Shown here in pieces: positions 17,418 to 25,061 of a DNA stretch of 35,519 nt. Location: positions 23,639-59,157 of the forward strand of contig NZLE01000032.1 of NCBI GenBank assembly GCA_002692605.1. The letters run 5' to 3'. A program made the translations under genes and the position numbers. The DNA is from Opitutia bacterium. Its GTDB lineage: Bacteria > Verrucomicrobiota > Verrucomicrobiia > Opitutales > Seribacteraceae. The notes beneath the pieces were generated by a model. The model had not been told where the DNA came from. It was given only the letters and a program-made list of their open reading frames with translations, and searched no databases. Every line of letters starts with the position of its first letter. Position 1 is the first letter of the stretch.

Positions 17418-18899
17418 ATGAAACTCACTCTCTCCCTCCTAAGCTTTTTCATAAGTTTATCCGTTTTTGCGAAGGAATTGCCTTTTGGCGCCAAGCCCAA
17501 CGTCATTCTCATGATTACTGACGACCAAGGCTACGGACCGATGGGCAAGCACGGTAATCCATGGATCAAAACGCCCCACTTGGACAAACTGCATGGCCAG
17601 AGCACCCGATTCGAGCGGTTTCTGGTTAGCCCCACCTGTTCACCCACCCGAGCCGCTCTCATGTCCGGCCGTCATCCGATGAAGAATGGAATTACCCACA
17701 CGATCCTAGAGCGCGAACGGATGGCTCTGAGCACGGTAACCCTTCCTCAAGTATTGGCGGAGGCCGGCTATGTTTCCGGGATTTTCGGGAAGTGGCACTT
17801 GGGAGACGAAGAACCCTATCAGCCCCACAAGCGTGGGTTTGACGAAGCCTTTATCCATGGAGCTGGAGGGATTGGTCAGTCCTTCAAGTGCTCCTGCGCA
17901 GACGTCCCTGGCAATAAGTATTTCGATCCGACCATCAGGCACAATGGTTCCTTCGTTAGGACCAAGGGGTATTGCACGGATTTGTTTTTCACCGCGGGCA
18001 TGGCATGGATAAAGAAGATCAAGGATACGGGAAAACCATTCTTCGCCTATATCACTACCAACGCCCCTCATGGACCGTTCATCGCTCCACCTCAAAATGC
18101 GAAACGATTCACGGATCTTGGTTTTTCCGAAAGGGATGCGGGTTTTTATGGAATGATCGAAAACATCGACGAGAACATGGGCAGGTTGATGAACAAACTC
18201 GATCAATGGAATCTGAGCCAAGATACCATTCTAATCTTTATGTCGGATAATGGCTCGGTTGGTTCAATGGTACGAGAAGGCTCCAAATTGGGCACCTCCG
18301 AGGACGGGAAGCCCATGGAAGGATTCAATGCGGGTATGAGGGGTTCCAAGGGTTCGCCTCACGAGGGTGGAGTCCGCGTTCCATTCCTCGTTCGCTGGCC
18401 TGGTAAATTCGCAGCAAACCAGGAGATAGAAAGGATTTCCGCTCACATTGACCTATTGCCGACTCTTGCTGACATTGCCGGAATAGAGAAGTTGCCCAAA
18501 GGCCAAGTCGAGGGCCGGAGTCTTGTTCCCCTACTCAAAAACCCCAAGGCGAAGTGGAAGGATCGCTACCTCTTTACTCAGGTTGCTCGATGGAAAACGG
18601 GATCCGAGCCAACGGATCGGATGTGGAAGGGTTTTGCGGTCAGAAACGAGAGGTATCGACTTGTGGAGAACAGCCTCTACGATATGAAAAATGATCCGGA
18701 TCAAACGGAGGACGTTTCGGAAAAGAATCCGGAAATGGTTCAAGCCATGCGGGCCGCCTACGAAAAATTCTGGAAGGAAGCTCGTCCCCTTATGGTCAAT
18801 GAGGATGTACCGATGTCCCCTACCCGCCCCTTTCATCTTTTGTACGCGGAGCAATTGGAGAAGGGAGGAATTCCGGATTGGAAATCCCCGAAACTTTGA
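17418..18899 (+). CDS. Secreted type I sulfatase (C-S-P-T-R type)
   Basis: A 493-residue protein from ATG 17418 with signal peptide MKLTLSLLSFFISLSVFA. All sulfatase landmarks are present: LMITDDQGYGPMGKHG (D35, D36), formylglycine core C74-S-P-T-R78 in SPTCSPTRAALMSGRHP, FGKWHLGDEEP, TTNAPHGPFIAP, the second metal motif FMSDNGS, and HEGGVRVPFLVRWPG. A small Cys-rich insert (FKCSCADVPGN) lies mid-protein. It resembles arylsulfatase A-type enzymes; the substrate is unknown. It diverges from the long minus-strand operon and is followed after 80 bases by the PSD1 cytochrome gene, so the plus-strand block has its own promoter somewhere in 17292-17417. No Shine-Dalgarno sequence is evident; the leader is A-rich. 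Confidence 0.96.
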   Translation: MKLTLSLLSFFISLSVFAKELPFGAKPNVILMITDDQGYGPMGKHGNPWIKTPHLDKLHGQSTRFERFLVSPTCSPTRAALMSGRHPMKNGITHTILERERMALSTVTLPQVLAEAGYVSGIFGKWHLGDEEPYQPHKRGFDEAFIHGAGGIGQSFKCSCADVPGNKYFDPTIRHNGSFVRTKGYCTDLFFTAGMAWIKKIKDTGKPFFAYITTNAPHGPFIAPPQNAKRFTDLGFSERDAGFYGMIENIDENMGRLMNKLDQWNLSQDTILIFMSDNGSVGSMVREGSKLGTSEDGKPMEGFNAGMRGSKGSPHEGGVRVPFLVRWPGKFAANQEIERISAHIDLLPTLADIAGIEKLPKGQVEGRSLVPLLKNPKAKWKDRYLFTQVARWKTGSEPTDRMWKGFAVRNERYRLVENSLYDMKNDPDQTEDVSEKNPEMVQAMRAAYEKFWKEARPLMVNEDVPMSPTRPFHLLYAEQLEKGGIPDWKSPKL

Positions 18900-18979
18900 T
18901 CTTCAAGCCTAGGAATTTACTCAAAACCTCTCCAAGCCATTTGGCGCGGTTGAGGATTTGACTCCCATCAATCCATTTG

Positions 18980-21802
18980 ATGAAATTACCCTACAGTCTC
19001 CTTATGCATGTCTTCTATCGATCTTTGGTTTTTTCATGTCTGAGCACGTATTTTTGCTTGAACTTGGCCGGAGAAGACGAGGGATTTCTTTTTTTTGAAA
19101 AAAAAATCAGACCGGTTTTCGCTCAACATTGCTATGAGTGCCATTCGGCAAAATCAGAAAAGCTCAAAGCCAATCTTTTGCTCGACCGCAAAGAGGGCTG
19201 GATACAAGGCGGAGACAGCGGGCCAGTGATCAATCCGGGAAAACCGGAAAACAGCATGTTGATGAAGGCGATTGGATACCATGACAATGATCTTCGTATG
19301 CCTCCGAATAGAAAATTGCCGGCTGAGGCAATTCGTGACATCGAGAATTGGATCGCCATGGGAGCTCCGGATCCGAGAAACGAACCGATTGGTGAAGACC
19401 TTGGGAAAGATCTTCTTCGGGCAAAAGCCCCGGAGGAAGGAAGAAAGTATTGGGCCTTTAGGCCTCTTTCGGCTCCTGTTATCCCAAGCATCGAAAATCA
19501 AAATTGGCCAGCCGACCCGTTGGACCACTTCCTTTTGGCGAAATTGGAAGATCAGGGTTTAAGACCGGCTCAACCAGCGGATAGACAAGTACTGATGAGA
19601 AGAATCCATTTTGACTTGATCGGTCTTCCCCCAAGTCCCGAGCAAATCGAAGATTTTCTAGCGGATTCGGACCCTGACGCGTTTTCCAAGGTGGTCGATG
19701 GATTGCTTGCATCCGTAAGTTTTGGGGAGCGGTGGGGGCGGCATTGGTTGGATGTGGCCCGATATGCCGACACGACTGGAGGAGGAAGAAACAAACCCTT
19801 CCCCAATGCCTCTCTTTACCGAGAGTATGTAATAAACAGTTACAACGAAGACAAACCTTTCGATCGGTTCGTAAGAGAGCAAATTGCCGGTGATTTGCTC
19901 CATTCCTCGACGGATCGGGAATCCAATGAAAACCTCACCGCTCTGGGATTCATGGCCTTAGGTCCGCACAATTACGAACTGCAGGACAAGGAGCTCTTGC
20001 GCATGGAGATCGTGGATGAACAAATGAGCTCGGTGGGCAGGGCGTTCTTGGGGGTAACGATGGGATGCGCCCGTTGCCATGATCATCCCTTTGATCCGAT
20101 TCCGACCTCCGAATATTATGCCCTGGCGGGAATTTTCAGAAGTACGAATAGCATGGTAATGGGTAATGTGGCGAATTTCGTGGAGCGGGAATTGAAGGAT
20201 GGGCATGACGGGGAGAGAAAAATACACGCGAAGCGGCAAAAAGCTTTGGAAGAGAAATTGAAGAATGCGGAGTCGAAGCTAAAGAAGCTCGTTTTACCGA
20301 GTGATTCGATGGGGATTTTGGTTGATGATTCGGATGCCGATCTCGTTGGAGAATGGAAGAAATCAACTTTCGTCAAAGGATACCAAGGCTTGGGATATAT
20401 CCACGACGCGGCAGAAGGGAAAGGGCGTAAAAAAGTCGTTTTCCCTGCCAATATCAAGCGGTCGGGTATCTACGAAATACAATTTTCCTACACGAGCGGA
20501 CCCAATCGTTCGAAAAGCACCCCGGTAAGCGTCTTTCATCGTAAGGGAGTGAAAAAAGTAATGGTCGATCAAACAAAGCCACCTTCCATTCATGGAAGCT
20601 TTGTTTCTTTGGGAACTTTCCCATTCGAGACGGGAAAGCGTAAGGTCGTAACCGTTTCGAATGAAGCCACTTCCGGAAACGTGATCGTTGATGCCATCCG
20701 TCTGGTGCCCCAATTCGATTCCAAGGAGGCGCATGCTCTCAACCAAAAGGCTGAGCGGAATCTTGGCTTGGAGAGGGAGAGAATGCAATTGCAAATCATG
20801 GAACTTAAGCAAAGCATCGAGCTTCACAAAAAGCATTCACCGCCCCAGGTCGTAAAGGTGATGTCTGTAAGCGAACGCGAAGAAGCCGGAGATTGGCATA
20901 TTCATTTGAGAGGAGGAATACGAAATTTGGGTCCGGTGGTGAAGAGGGGCTTTCTTGCCGTCGCGACTCCAGTCAGTCGTTCTCCCGCACCCGATATTCC
21001 CGCGGGCGCAAGCGGAAGATTGCAACTCGCAGACTGGGTGGCATCTACCGAGAACCCATTGACGGCGCGGGTTTACGTGAATCGAGTTTGGCATCACCTT
21101 TTCGGACGAGGTATCGTTCGGAGTACGGATAATTTTGGAGAAATGGGTGACCGGCCCAGTCATCCGAAATTGTTGGATCATTTGGCGGAAAGTTTTATCC
21201 GAAACGGTTGGTCGACAAAGGAATTGGTTCGGAAAATCGTGCATTCGAAGGCATATCGGATGGCTTCGAACGGAAATGCCAAGGCAGAAAGAAACGATCC
21301 GGAGAATCAACTGTTTTCTCGTCAAAACCGCCGTCGACTTGAGGCAGAAGCAATCCGTGACGCAATTCTTACCGCAAGCGGTCGATTGGTTCCTTCCCGA
21401 ACAAATCCGAACTTAGCCCGCTCCATTTTTTTGAAAATTGACCGCAATCAAATCCCAGAAATGTTCAATGTCTTCGATTATCCCAATCCAGGCGTGGTTT
21501 CTGGTAAACGGAACGTCAGTTCGGTGCCAACCCAAGCCTTGTTCATGTTGAACAGCAAATTTGTTCTCGATGAAACGAAGGCAACGGCCGAAAGGATTCT
21601 TGCCGCGAGCGAGGAAATGGAAGATATGCAGAGAATTGAACTGGCTTACAGACTCTGCCTCGGAAGACAACCCACAAGGGAAGAGAGGTCTTTGGCTCTT
21701 GCCTATCTTGACAAAAGCAGAGGCGAAGTCAGTGAAGTGGATTCTTGGAGCGGACTTATACATGGATTATTTGCCTGCATTGACTTTTTTTATTTAAACT
21801 GA
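18980..21802 (+). CDS. PSD1-type cytochrome c protein (PSCyt1-DUF1549-DUF1553) with internal golvesin-like domain
   Basis: A 940-residue exported protein from ATG 18980; a TTG one codon upstream is in frame. After a signal segment comes a single heme-c domain (Planctomycete cytochrome C): FFEKKIRPVFAQHCYECHSA with C51, C54 and H55, and LRMPPNRKLP giving the likely axial Met. DUF1549 follows at about 175-400 (PLDHFLLAKLEDQGL, FDLIGLPPSPEQIEDFL, ARYADTTGG, RCHDHPFDPI; the last has a free CARCHDH, a possible second heme site). A short coiled coil and a beta-sandwich resembling golvesin/xanthan-lyase carbohydrate-binding domains occupy about 465-575 (YEIQFSYTSGPNRSKSTPVS, GTFPFETGKRKVVTVSNEAT, VDAIRLVP). 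DUF1553 is at about 680-935 (ADWVASTENPLTARVYVNRV, HLFGRGIVRSTDNFG). The molecular function of this class is unproven; a periplasmic redox or substrate-binding role is assumed. It is followed 16 bases on by DUF1501, its standard partner. Confidence 0.93.
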   Translation: MKLPYSLLMHVFYRSLVFSCLSTYFCLNLAGEDEGFLFFEKKIRPVFAQHCYECHSAKSEKLKANLLLDRKEGWIQGGDSGPVINPGKPENSMLMKAIGYHDNDLRMPPNRKLPAEAIRDIENWIAMGAPDPRNEPIGEDLGKDLLRAKAPEEGRKYWAFRPLSAPVIPSIENQNWPADPLDHFLLAKLEDQGLRPAQPADRQVLMRRIHFDLIGLPPSPEQIEDFLADSDPDAFSKVVDGLLASVSFGERWGRHWLDVARYADTTGGGRNKPFPNASLYREYVINSYNEDKPFDRFVREQIAGDLLHSSTDRESNENLTALGFMALGPHNYELQDKELLRMEIVDEQMSSVGRAFLGVTMGCARCHDHPFDPIPTSEYYALAGIFRSTNSMVMGNVANFVERELKDGHDGERKIHAKRQKALEEKLKNAESKLKKLVLPSDSMGILVDDSDADLVGEWKKSTFVKGYQGLGYIHDAAEGKGRKKVVFPANIKRSGIYEIQFSYTSGPNRSKSTPVSVFHRKGVKKVMVDQTKPPSIHGSFVSLGTFPFETGKRKVVTVSNEATSGNVIVDAIRLVPQFDSKEAHALNQKAERNLGLERERMQLQIMELKQSIELHKKHSPPQVVKVMSVSEREEAGDWHIHLRGGIRNLGPVVKRGFLAVATPVSRSPAPDIPAGASGRLQLADWVASTENPLTARVYVNRVWHHLFGRGIVRSTDNFGEMGDRPSHPKLLDHLAESFIRNGWSTKELVRKIVHSKAYRMASNGNAKAERNDPENQLFSRQNRRRLEAEAIRDAILTASGRLVPSRTNPNLARSIFLKIDRNQIPEMFNVFDYPNPGVVSGKRNVSSVPTQALFMLNSKFVLDETKATAERILAASEEMEDMQRIELAYRLCLGRQPTREERSLALAYLDKSRGEVSEVDSWSGLIHGLFACIDFFYLN
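19089..19106. repeat. T8-G-A9 homopolymer tract inside the cytochrome gene
   Basis: Eight T, one G and nine A in a row lie at codons about 37-43 of the PSD1 gene, just before the heme motif. The tract is nearly self-complementary and of a length at which polymerase slippage is common. It encodes F-F-E-K-K, which is conserved before the CxxCH in this family, so the homopolymer may simply be codon choice rather than a contingency locus. A one-base slip would remove the whole protein downstream. Confidence 0.6.
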
Positions 21803-21818
21803 TGAGCTTGGGGTTGTC

Positions 21819-23228
21819 ATGATTCATACCGAAATGACTCGTCGCTCCATGCTCAGGAACGCAGCCTGTGGTTTTGGTTCTCTTGCATTTGCAGGAATGC
21901 AGGACAGTTTCGGATTGTCCGCGAATCCGTTGGCAGCGAAAACTTCAAGATTTCCTCAACGAGCCAAACGCGTGATTTTCATTTTCATGGCGGGTGGTCC
22001 GAGCCACCTTGACACTTTTGACTATAAGCCGGAACTCTATGCCAAGGACGGTAAGGAAATTGATTTTGTTGGGGTGCGTACCGGAACATTTGGCAAGAAG
22101 GACAAACGGAAACTGATGAAGCCACTTTGGGATTTTAAGAGATATGGACAAAGCGGTAGATACGTTTCTTCCCTTTTCCCGCACATTGCCGAACAGGTGG
22201 ATGATTTAGCCTTTATCCATTCGATGCACACCGAGGGCGTGGCTCATGGTCCTTCAACACTCTTTATGCATACCGGGGCGACGAATCTGGTGCGACCTTC
22301 AATGGGAAGTTGGATCTCTTATGGCCTGGGAACTGAAAATGAAAATTTGCCTGCATTCGTAACCATCGCACCTTCCGCCAGCAAGGGTGGCCCGCGAAAT
22401 TATGGAAACTCGTTCCTGCCTTCCATTCATCAGGGTACGGCACTCGGAAGAGCAGGTAGTGTCGCTGAAGCGAAAATAAGGAATATCGAAAACGCGATGC
22501 TGAGTGATTCCCAAAGACGGCAACGATTTGAGTTTTTGCAAAGTATGAATTCGGAGCAAGCGAAGGGAGTGGCGAACGATGATCGCATGGAAGCGACCAT
22601 CAAGAGTTATGAACTGGCTTGGCGTATGCAAATGGAGGCGCCCGAGTTAACCGATCTGAACGGTGAAACCAAGGCTACCCGGAAACTTTACGGAATCGAT
22701 GAGAAGGAAACCTCTTATTTTGGCAAGCAATGCTTGCTTGCGCGAAGAATGGTGGAAAGAGGAGTTCGTTTCGTGAGCGTCAATTACTCGGACGAATCAA
22801 ACAATCCTCGATGGGATCAACATAGCAATTTGCACAAACATGCCATTCACGCCAAGGCCACCGACAAACCTGTTGCGGGTTTGCTCAAGGATCTCAAGGC
22901 TCGCGGTCTTTTGGAAGATACCTTGGTTTGGTGGGGGGGAGAGTTCGGAAGGACTCCTTTCTCTCAAAACAAAAACGGTCGAGATCACAACCCAAGAGGC
23001 TTTACGGTTTTTCTTGCAGGAGGTGGCGTTCGGCCCGGAATCGCCTATGGGTCTACGGATGAAATCGGAGGTGTGGCTGTGGATGAACGCGTGCACATGC
23101 ATGATCTGCATGCAACGATCCTGCACCTTCTGGGAATTGATCATGAGGAACTCACCTATCGATATTCCGGAAGGGATTTCAGGTTGACGGACGTTCACGG
23201 CAAGGTGGTGAGTGACCTTTTTGCATAA
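21819..23228 (+). CDS. DUF1501 family protein, Tat-exported
   Basis: A 469-residue protein from ATG 21819. The N-terminus carries a twin-arginine signal (TRRSMLRNAACGFGSLAFAG, R8-R9), so it should be exported folded through Tat. The family's opening motif is clear: VIFIFMAGGPSHLDTFDYKP, followed by HSMHTEGVAHGPSTLFMHTG, GSWISYGLGTEN, and near the C-terminus LVWWGGEFGRTPFSQ, GRDHNPRGFTVFLAGGG and HDLHATILHLLGIDHEELTY. DUF1501 belongs to the alkaline-phosphatase/sulfatase-like fold and is nearly always encoded next to PSD1 cytochromes in Planctomycetes and Verrucomicrobia, as here (16-base gap). Its reaction is not established. Metal-dependent hydrolysis is suggested by the fold, and close partnership with the PSD1 protein by conserved synteny. 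Confidence 0.94.
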   Translation: MIHTEMTRRSMLRNAACGFGSLAFAGMQDSFGLSANPLAAKTSRFPQRAKRVIFIFMAGGPSHLDTFDYKPELYAKDGKEIDFVGVRTGTFGKKDKRKLMKPLWDFKRYGQSGRYVSSLFPHIAEQVDDLAFIHSMHTEGVAHGPSTLFMHTGATNLVRPSMGSWISYGLGTENENLPAFVTIAPSASKGGPRNYGNSFLPSIHQGTALGRAGSVAEAKIRNIENAMLSDSQRRQRFEFLQSMNSEQAKGVANDDRMEATIKSYELAWRMQMEAPELTDLNGETKATRKLYGIDEKETSYFGKQCLLARRMVERGVRFVSVNYSDESNNPRWDQHSNLHKHAIHAKATDKPVAGLLKDLKARGLLEDTLVWWGGEFGRTPFSQNKNGRDHNPRGFTVFLAGGGVRPGIAYGSTDEIGGVAVDERVHMHDLHATILHLLGIDHEELTYRYSGRDFRLTDVHGKVVSDLFA

Positions 23229-23229
23229 T

Positions 23230-23250
23230 GCGCTAGCGCTAGATTTTTTT
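23230..23250 (+). terminator. Possible intrinsic terminator after DUF1501
   Basis: Directly after the DUF1501 TAA stop the sequence GCGCTAGCGCTAG (overlapping palindromes GCGCTAGCGC and CTAGCGCTAG) is followed by A and seven T (23244-23250). The stem is short and the palindrome leaves a tiny loop, so termination may be weak. It would separate the PSD1/DUF1501 pair from the propeller gene that begins 65 bases further on. Confidence 0.35.
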
Positions 23251-23314
23251 GCCAAAACTTACGGTTCAACTTGAGAAAGGGAGAACCCAATATCCAACAA
23301 CTCAATCTTCTCCA

Positions 23315-24250
23315 ATGAAAACAGCCTTTGCATTCCTTTTTTTCTTATGCATTTCCCAAAGTTCCATGCAAGCCGATCGATTGGTTCTGGTTTCCGCCTC
23401 CTATGGAAAAAACATACTGGCGCTAACCAATGCCGAAGGTGACGTTCTCTGGTCTCATCGAACCGCTGGTCCGCAACGGGGTCATGCAGGACATCACGAC
23501 GTGCACTTGCTCGCAAATGGAAACATTCTCTACCACGATACTTGGACAACCCTGAAGGAGATCAACTTGGCAAAGAAGGAGGTTTGGAGTTATGATTGCG
23601 GCAACAGCAACGGAAATGCCGGAAAACCCGTGGGCGTTCATGCGTTTGGTCGCTTACTCAATGGAAACACCCGAATTGTGGAGAGCAAGGCAGGTCGTGT
23701 GATCGAGGTCAACCGAGATGGCATGCTGATCCGTTCCTTTCCTCTCAAACCCGGCGGGACTCAGAGTTCAAGATGGGCTCGTGAAACCAATCAGGGAACT
23801 TATCTCGTCTGCTCGGAACAACCCGGAGTGGTGACCGAGTACGACCTTAAGACGGGTAAGGTAGTTTGGGAATACCTTATTAAAACTCGGGTGTATGGTG
23901 CGATTCGTTTGCGCAATGGCAATACTCTCATCGCTTCGGGAAGTGGAAATAGCGTGGTGGAGGTAACTCCGGATAAGAAGGTGGTTTGGGAAATCAAGGA
24001 CAAGGTGCCGGGAACGGAAATAAACCTAAAGTGGACGACCTGTCTGCAGGAGACGGATAACGGAAACTTCATTGTGGGTAATTGTCATGCCGGACCCGAT
24101 AACCCTCAAATTTTTGAAATTACCCGACAAAAGGAAATTGTCTGGGAATTCAACGAGTGGGATTTGGTCGGCAACGGATTGGCTTGTTGGCAGGTGATCG
24201 AAGGAGAGCAATCCAGAAGACTTCTAAAGAGACTCAATGGATTGCCTTAA
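23315..24250 (+). CDS. Secreted PQQ-like beta-propeller repeat protein
   Basis: A 311-residue protein from ATG 23315; an upstream in-frame TTG (23249) would place 22 residues before the signal peptide and is rejected. The signal (MKTAFAFLFFLCISQSSMQA) is followed by about six propeller blades built on an L-x-N-G-N-T/I-L-x core and V-V-W-E strands: LLANGNILYHDTWTTLKEIN, RLLNGNTRIVESKAGRVIEV, YDLKTGKVVWEYLI, RLRNGNTLIASGSGNSVVEV, TPDKKVVWEIKD and QETDNGNFIVGNCH. The repeats resemble PQQ-binding-like or arylsulfotransferase-like propellers, but no PQQ ligand set or sulfotransferase catalytic His can be assigned. Such proteins are often secreted glycan-binding or lyase/oxidase-like modules in PVC bacteria. 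It is the last accessory gene before the core block. Confidence 0.82.
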   Translation: MKTAFAFLFFLCISQSSMQADRLVLVSASYGKNILALTNAEGDVLWSHRTAGPQRGHAGHHDVHLLANGNILYHDTWTTLKEINLAKKEVWSYDCGNSNGNAGKPVGVHAFGRLLNGNTRIVESKAGRVIEVNRDGMLIRSFPLKPGGTQSSRWARETNQGTYLVCSEQPGVVTEYDLKTGKVVWEYLIKTRVYGAIRLRNGNTLIASGSGNSVVEVTPDKKVVWEIKDKVPGTEINLKWTTCLQETDNGNFIVGNCHAGPDNPQIFEITRQKEIVWEFNEWDLVGNGLACWQVIEGEQSRRLLKRLNGLP

Positions 24251-24283
24251 GCTCAAGGAGGTCATTTCCAAAAGCTTAAGTGC

Positions 24284-24312
24284 TTGCAAGAATGCCCTTC
24301 AAATGCTAGTCC
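24284..24312 (+). promoter_or_regulatory. Candidate promoter for the rplY operon
   Basis: TTGCAA (24284-24289) is separated by 17 bases from TAGTCC (24307-24312), which is preceded by TG one base upstream (extended -10 type). The spacing is ideal but the -10 box is poor. It lies in the 96-base gap before rplY, where a promoter for the translation-gene operon is expected. The leader between it and the ATG is pyrimidine rich and has no Shine-Dalgarno sequence. Confidence 0.28.
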
Positions 24313-24346
24313 TGATCGCTTTCCCTTTTTTTTACCCTCTTTTATC

Positions 24347-25033
24347 ATGTCAGAATTAAGTGAACTTACTCTTAAGTTTTCTCTTCGTGAGAATACAGGA
24401 CGAAATGCATGTAGGCAAATGCGTGCTTCCGGACGCATTCCAGCAATCCTTTACGGCAAGGAACTCAACAAATCTTTGAGCGTGGACGATAAGGAAATGC
24501 GCATGCTTTTGAGACAAGCCTCGGGAACCAGCTCGCTTATGCGACTGATCGGGGATCAAGGGGAAGATGAACTTGTTCTGATCAAGGAGATGCAGAAGGA
24601 TCACATCAAGGATCGGATTTTGCACATCGATTTCATACAAGTTACCAGAGGAGAGGATTTGCAGACACGAGTCCCACTCGTTCTGATCGGCGACGCGGAG
24701 GGAGTGAAGACAAGTGGTGGTATTTTGGAGGTACTGGCGAATGACATAGAGATTCGTTGTCGCCCAAGTAATTTACCCTCTCAAATCGAACTGGATATTT
24801 CCTCTCTTGCCCTGGGTGAGAACCTTCAGGTGAAGGATTTGCCGGAAGTGGATGGTGTGACTTTCGTCACTCCCGAAGACTCGATGATCGTTTCCTGTGT
24901 CGGTAGCGCAAGCGGAAGATCGGATGCGGAGGAGGAAGGTGACGTCCCAACGGATGAATCCGAGGCAAGCGAAGAAGAGGCTACCGAAGAGTCCAGCGAG
25001 GAAGAAACCGCAAGCGAGGAAGAATCCTCCTAG
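24347..25033 (+). CDS. rplY: 50S ribosomal protein bL25 (CTC form) with long acidic tail
   Basis: A 228-residue protein from ATG 24347; an upstream TTG adds 21 residues of no family character. The N-terminal part has the 5S-rRNA-binding L25 domain (LKFSLRENTGRNACRQMRAS, GRIPAILYGKE, HIDFIQV) and the second beta-domain of the longer CTC/TL5 type (RVPLVLIGDAEGVKTSGGIL, EIRCRPSNLPSQIELDISSL, GVTFVTPEDSMIVSC). It binds 5S rRNA in the central protuberance. The last 37 residues are strikingly acidic: 19 Asp/Glu and no basic residue, built from S-E-E-E-like units. Gene order rplY-pth is standard. It heads the core-gene block. Confidence 0.96.
   Translation: MSELSELTLKFSLRENTGRNACRQMRASGRIPAILYGKELNKSLSVDDKEMRMLLRQASGTSSLMRLIGDQGEDELVLIKEMQKDHIKDRILHIDFIQVTRGEDLQTRVPLVLIGDAEGVKTSGGILEVLANDIEIRCRPSNLPSQIELDISSLALGENLQVKDLPEVDGVTFVTPEDSMIVSCVGSASGRSDAEEEGDVPTDESEASEEEATEESSEEETASEEESS
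24995..25024 (+). repeat. Short direct repeats encoding the bL25 acidic tail
   Basis: The 12-base unit AGCGAGGAAGAA occurs exactly twice (24995-25006 and 25013-25024), with a degenerate copy just upstream near 24968. Each encodes Ser-Glu-Glu-Glu in the bL25 tail. The tail length is therefore likely to vary between related strains by unit gain or loss. Confidence 0.6.
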
Positions 25034-25061
25034 AAAAATTTCCTAACCCATTCGATGATCA

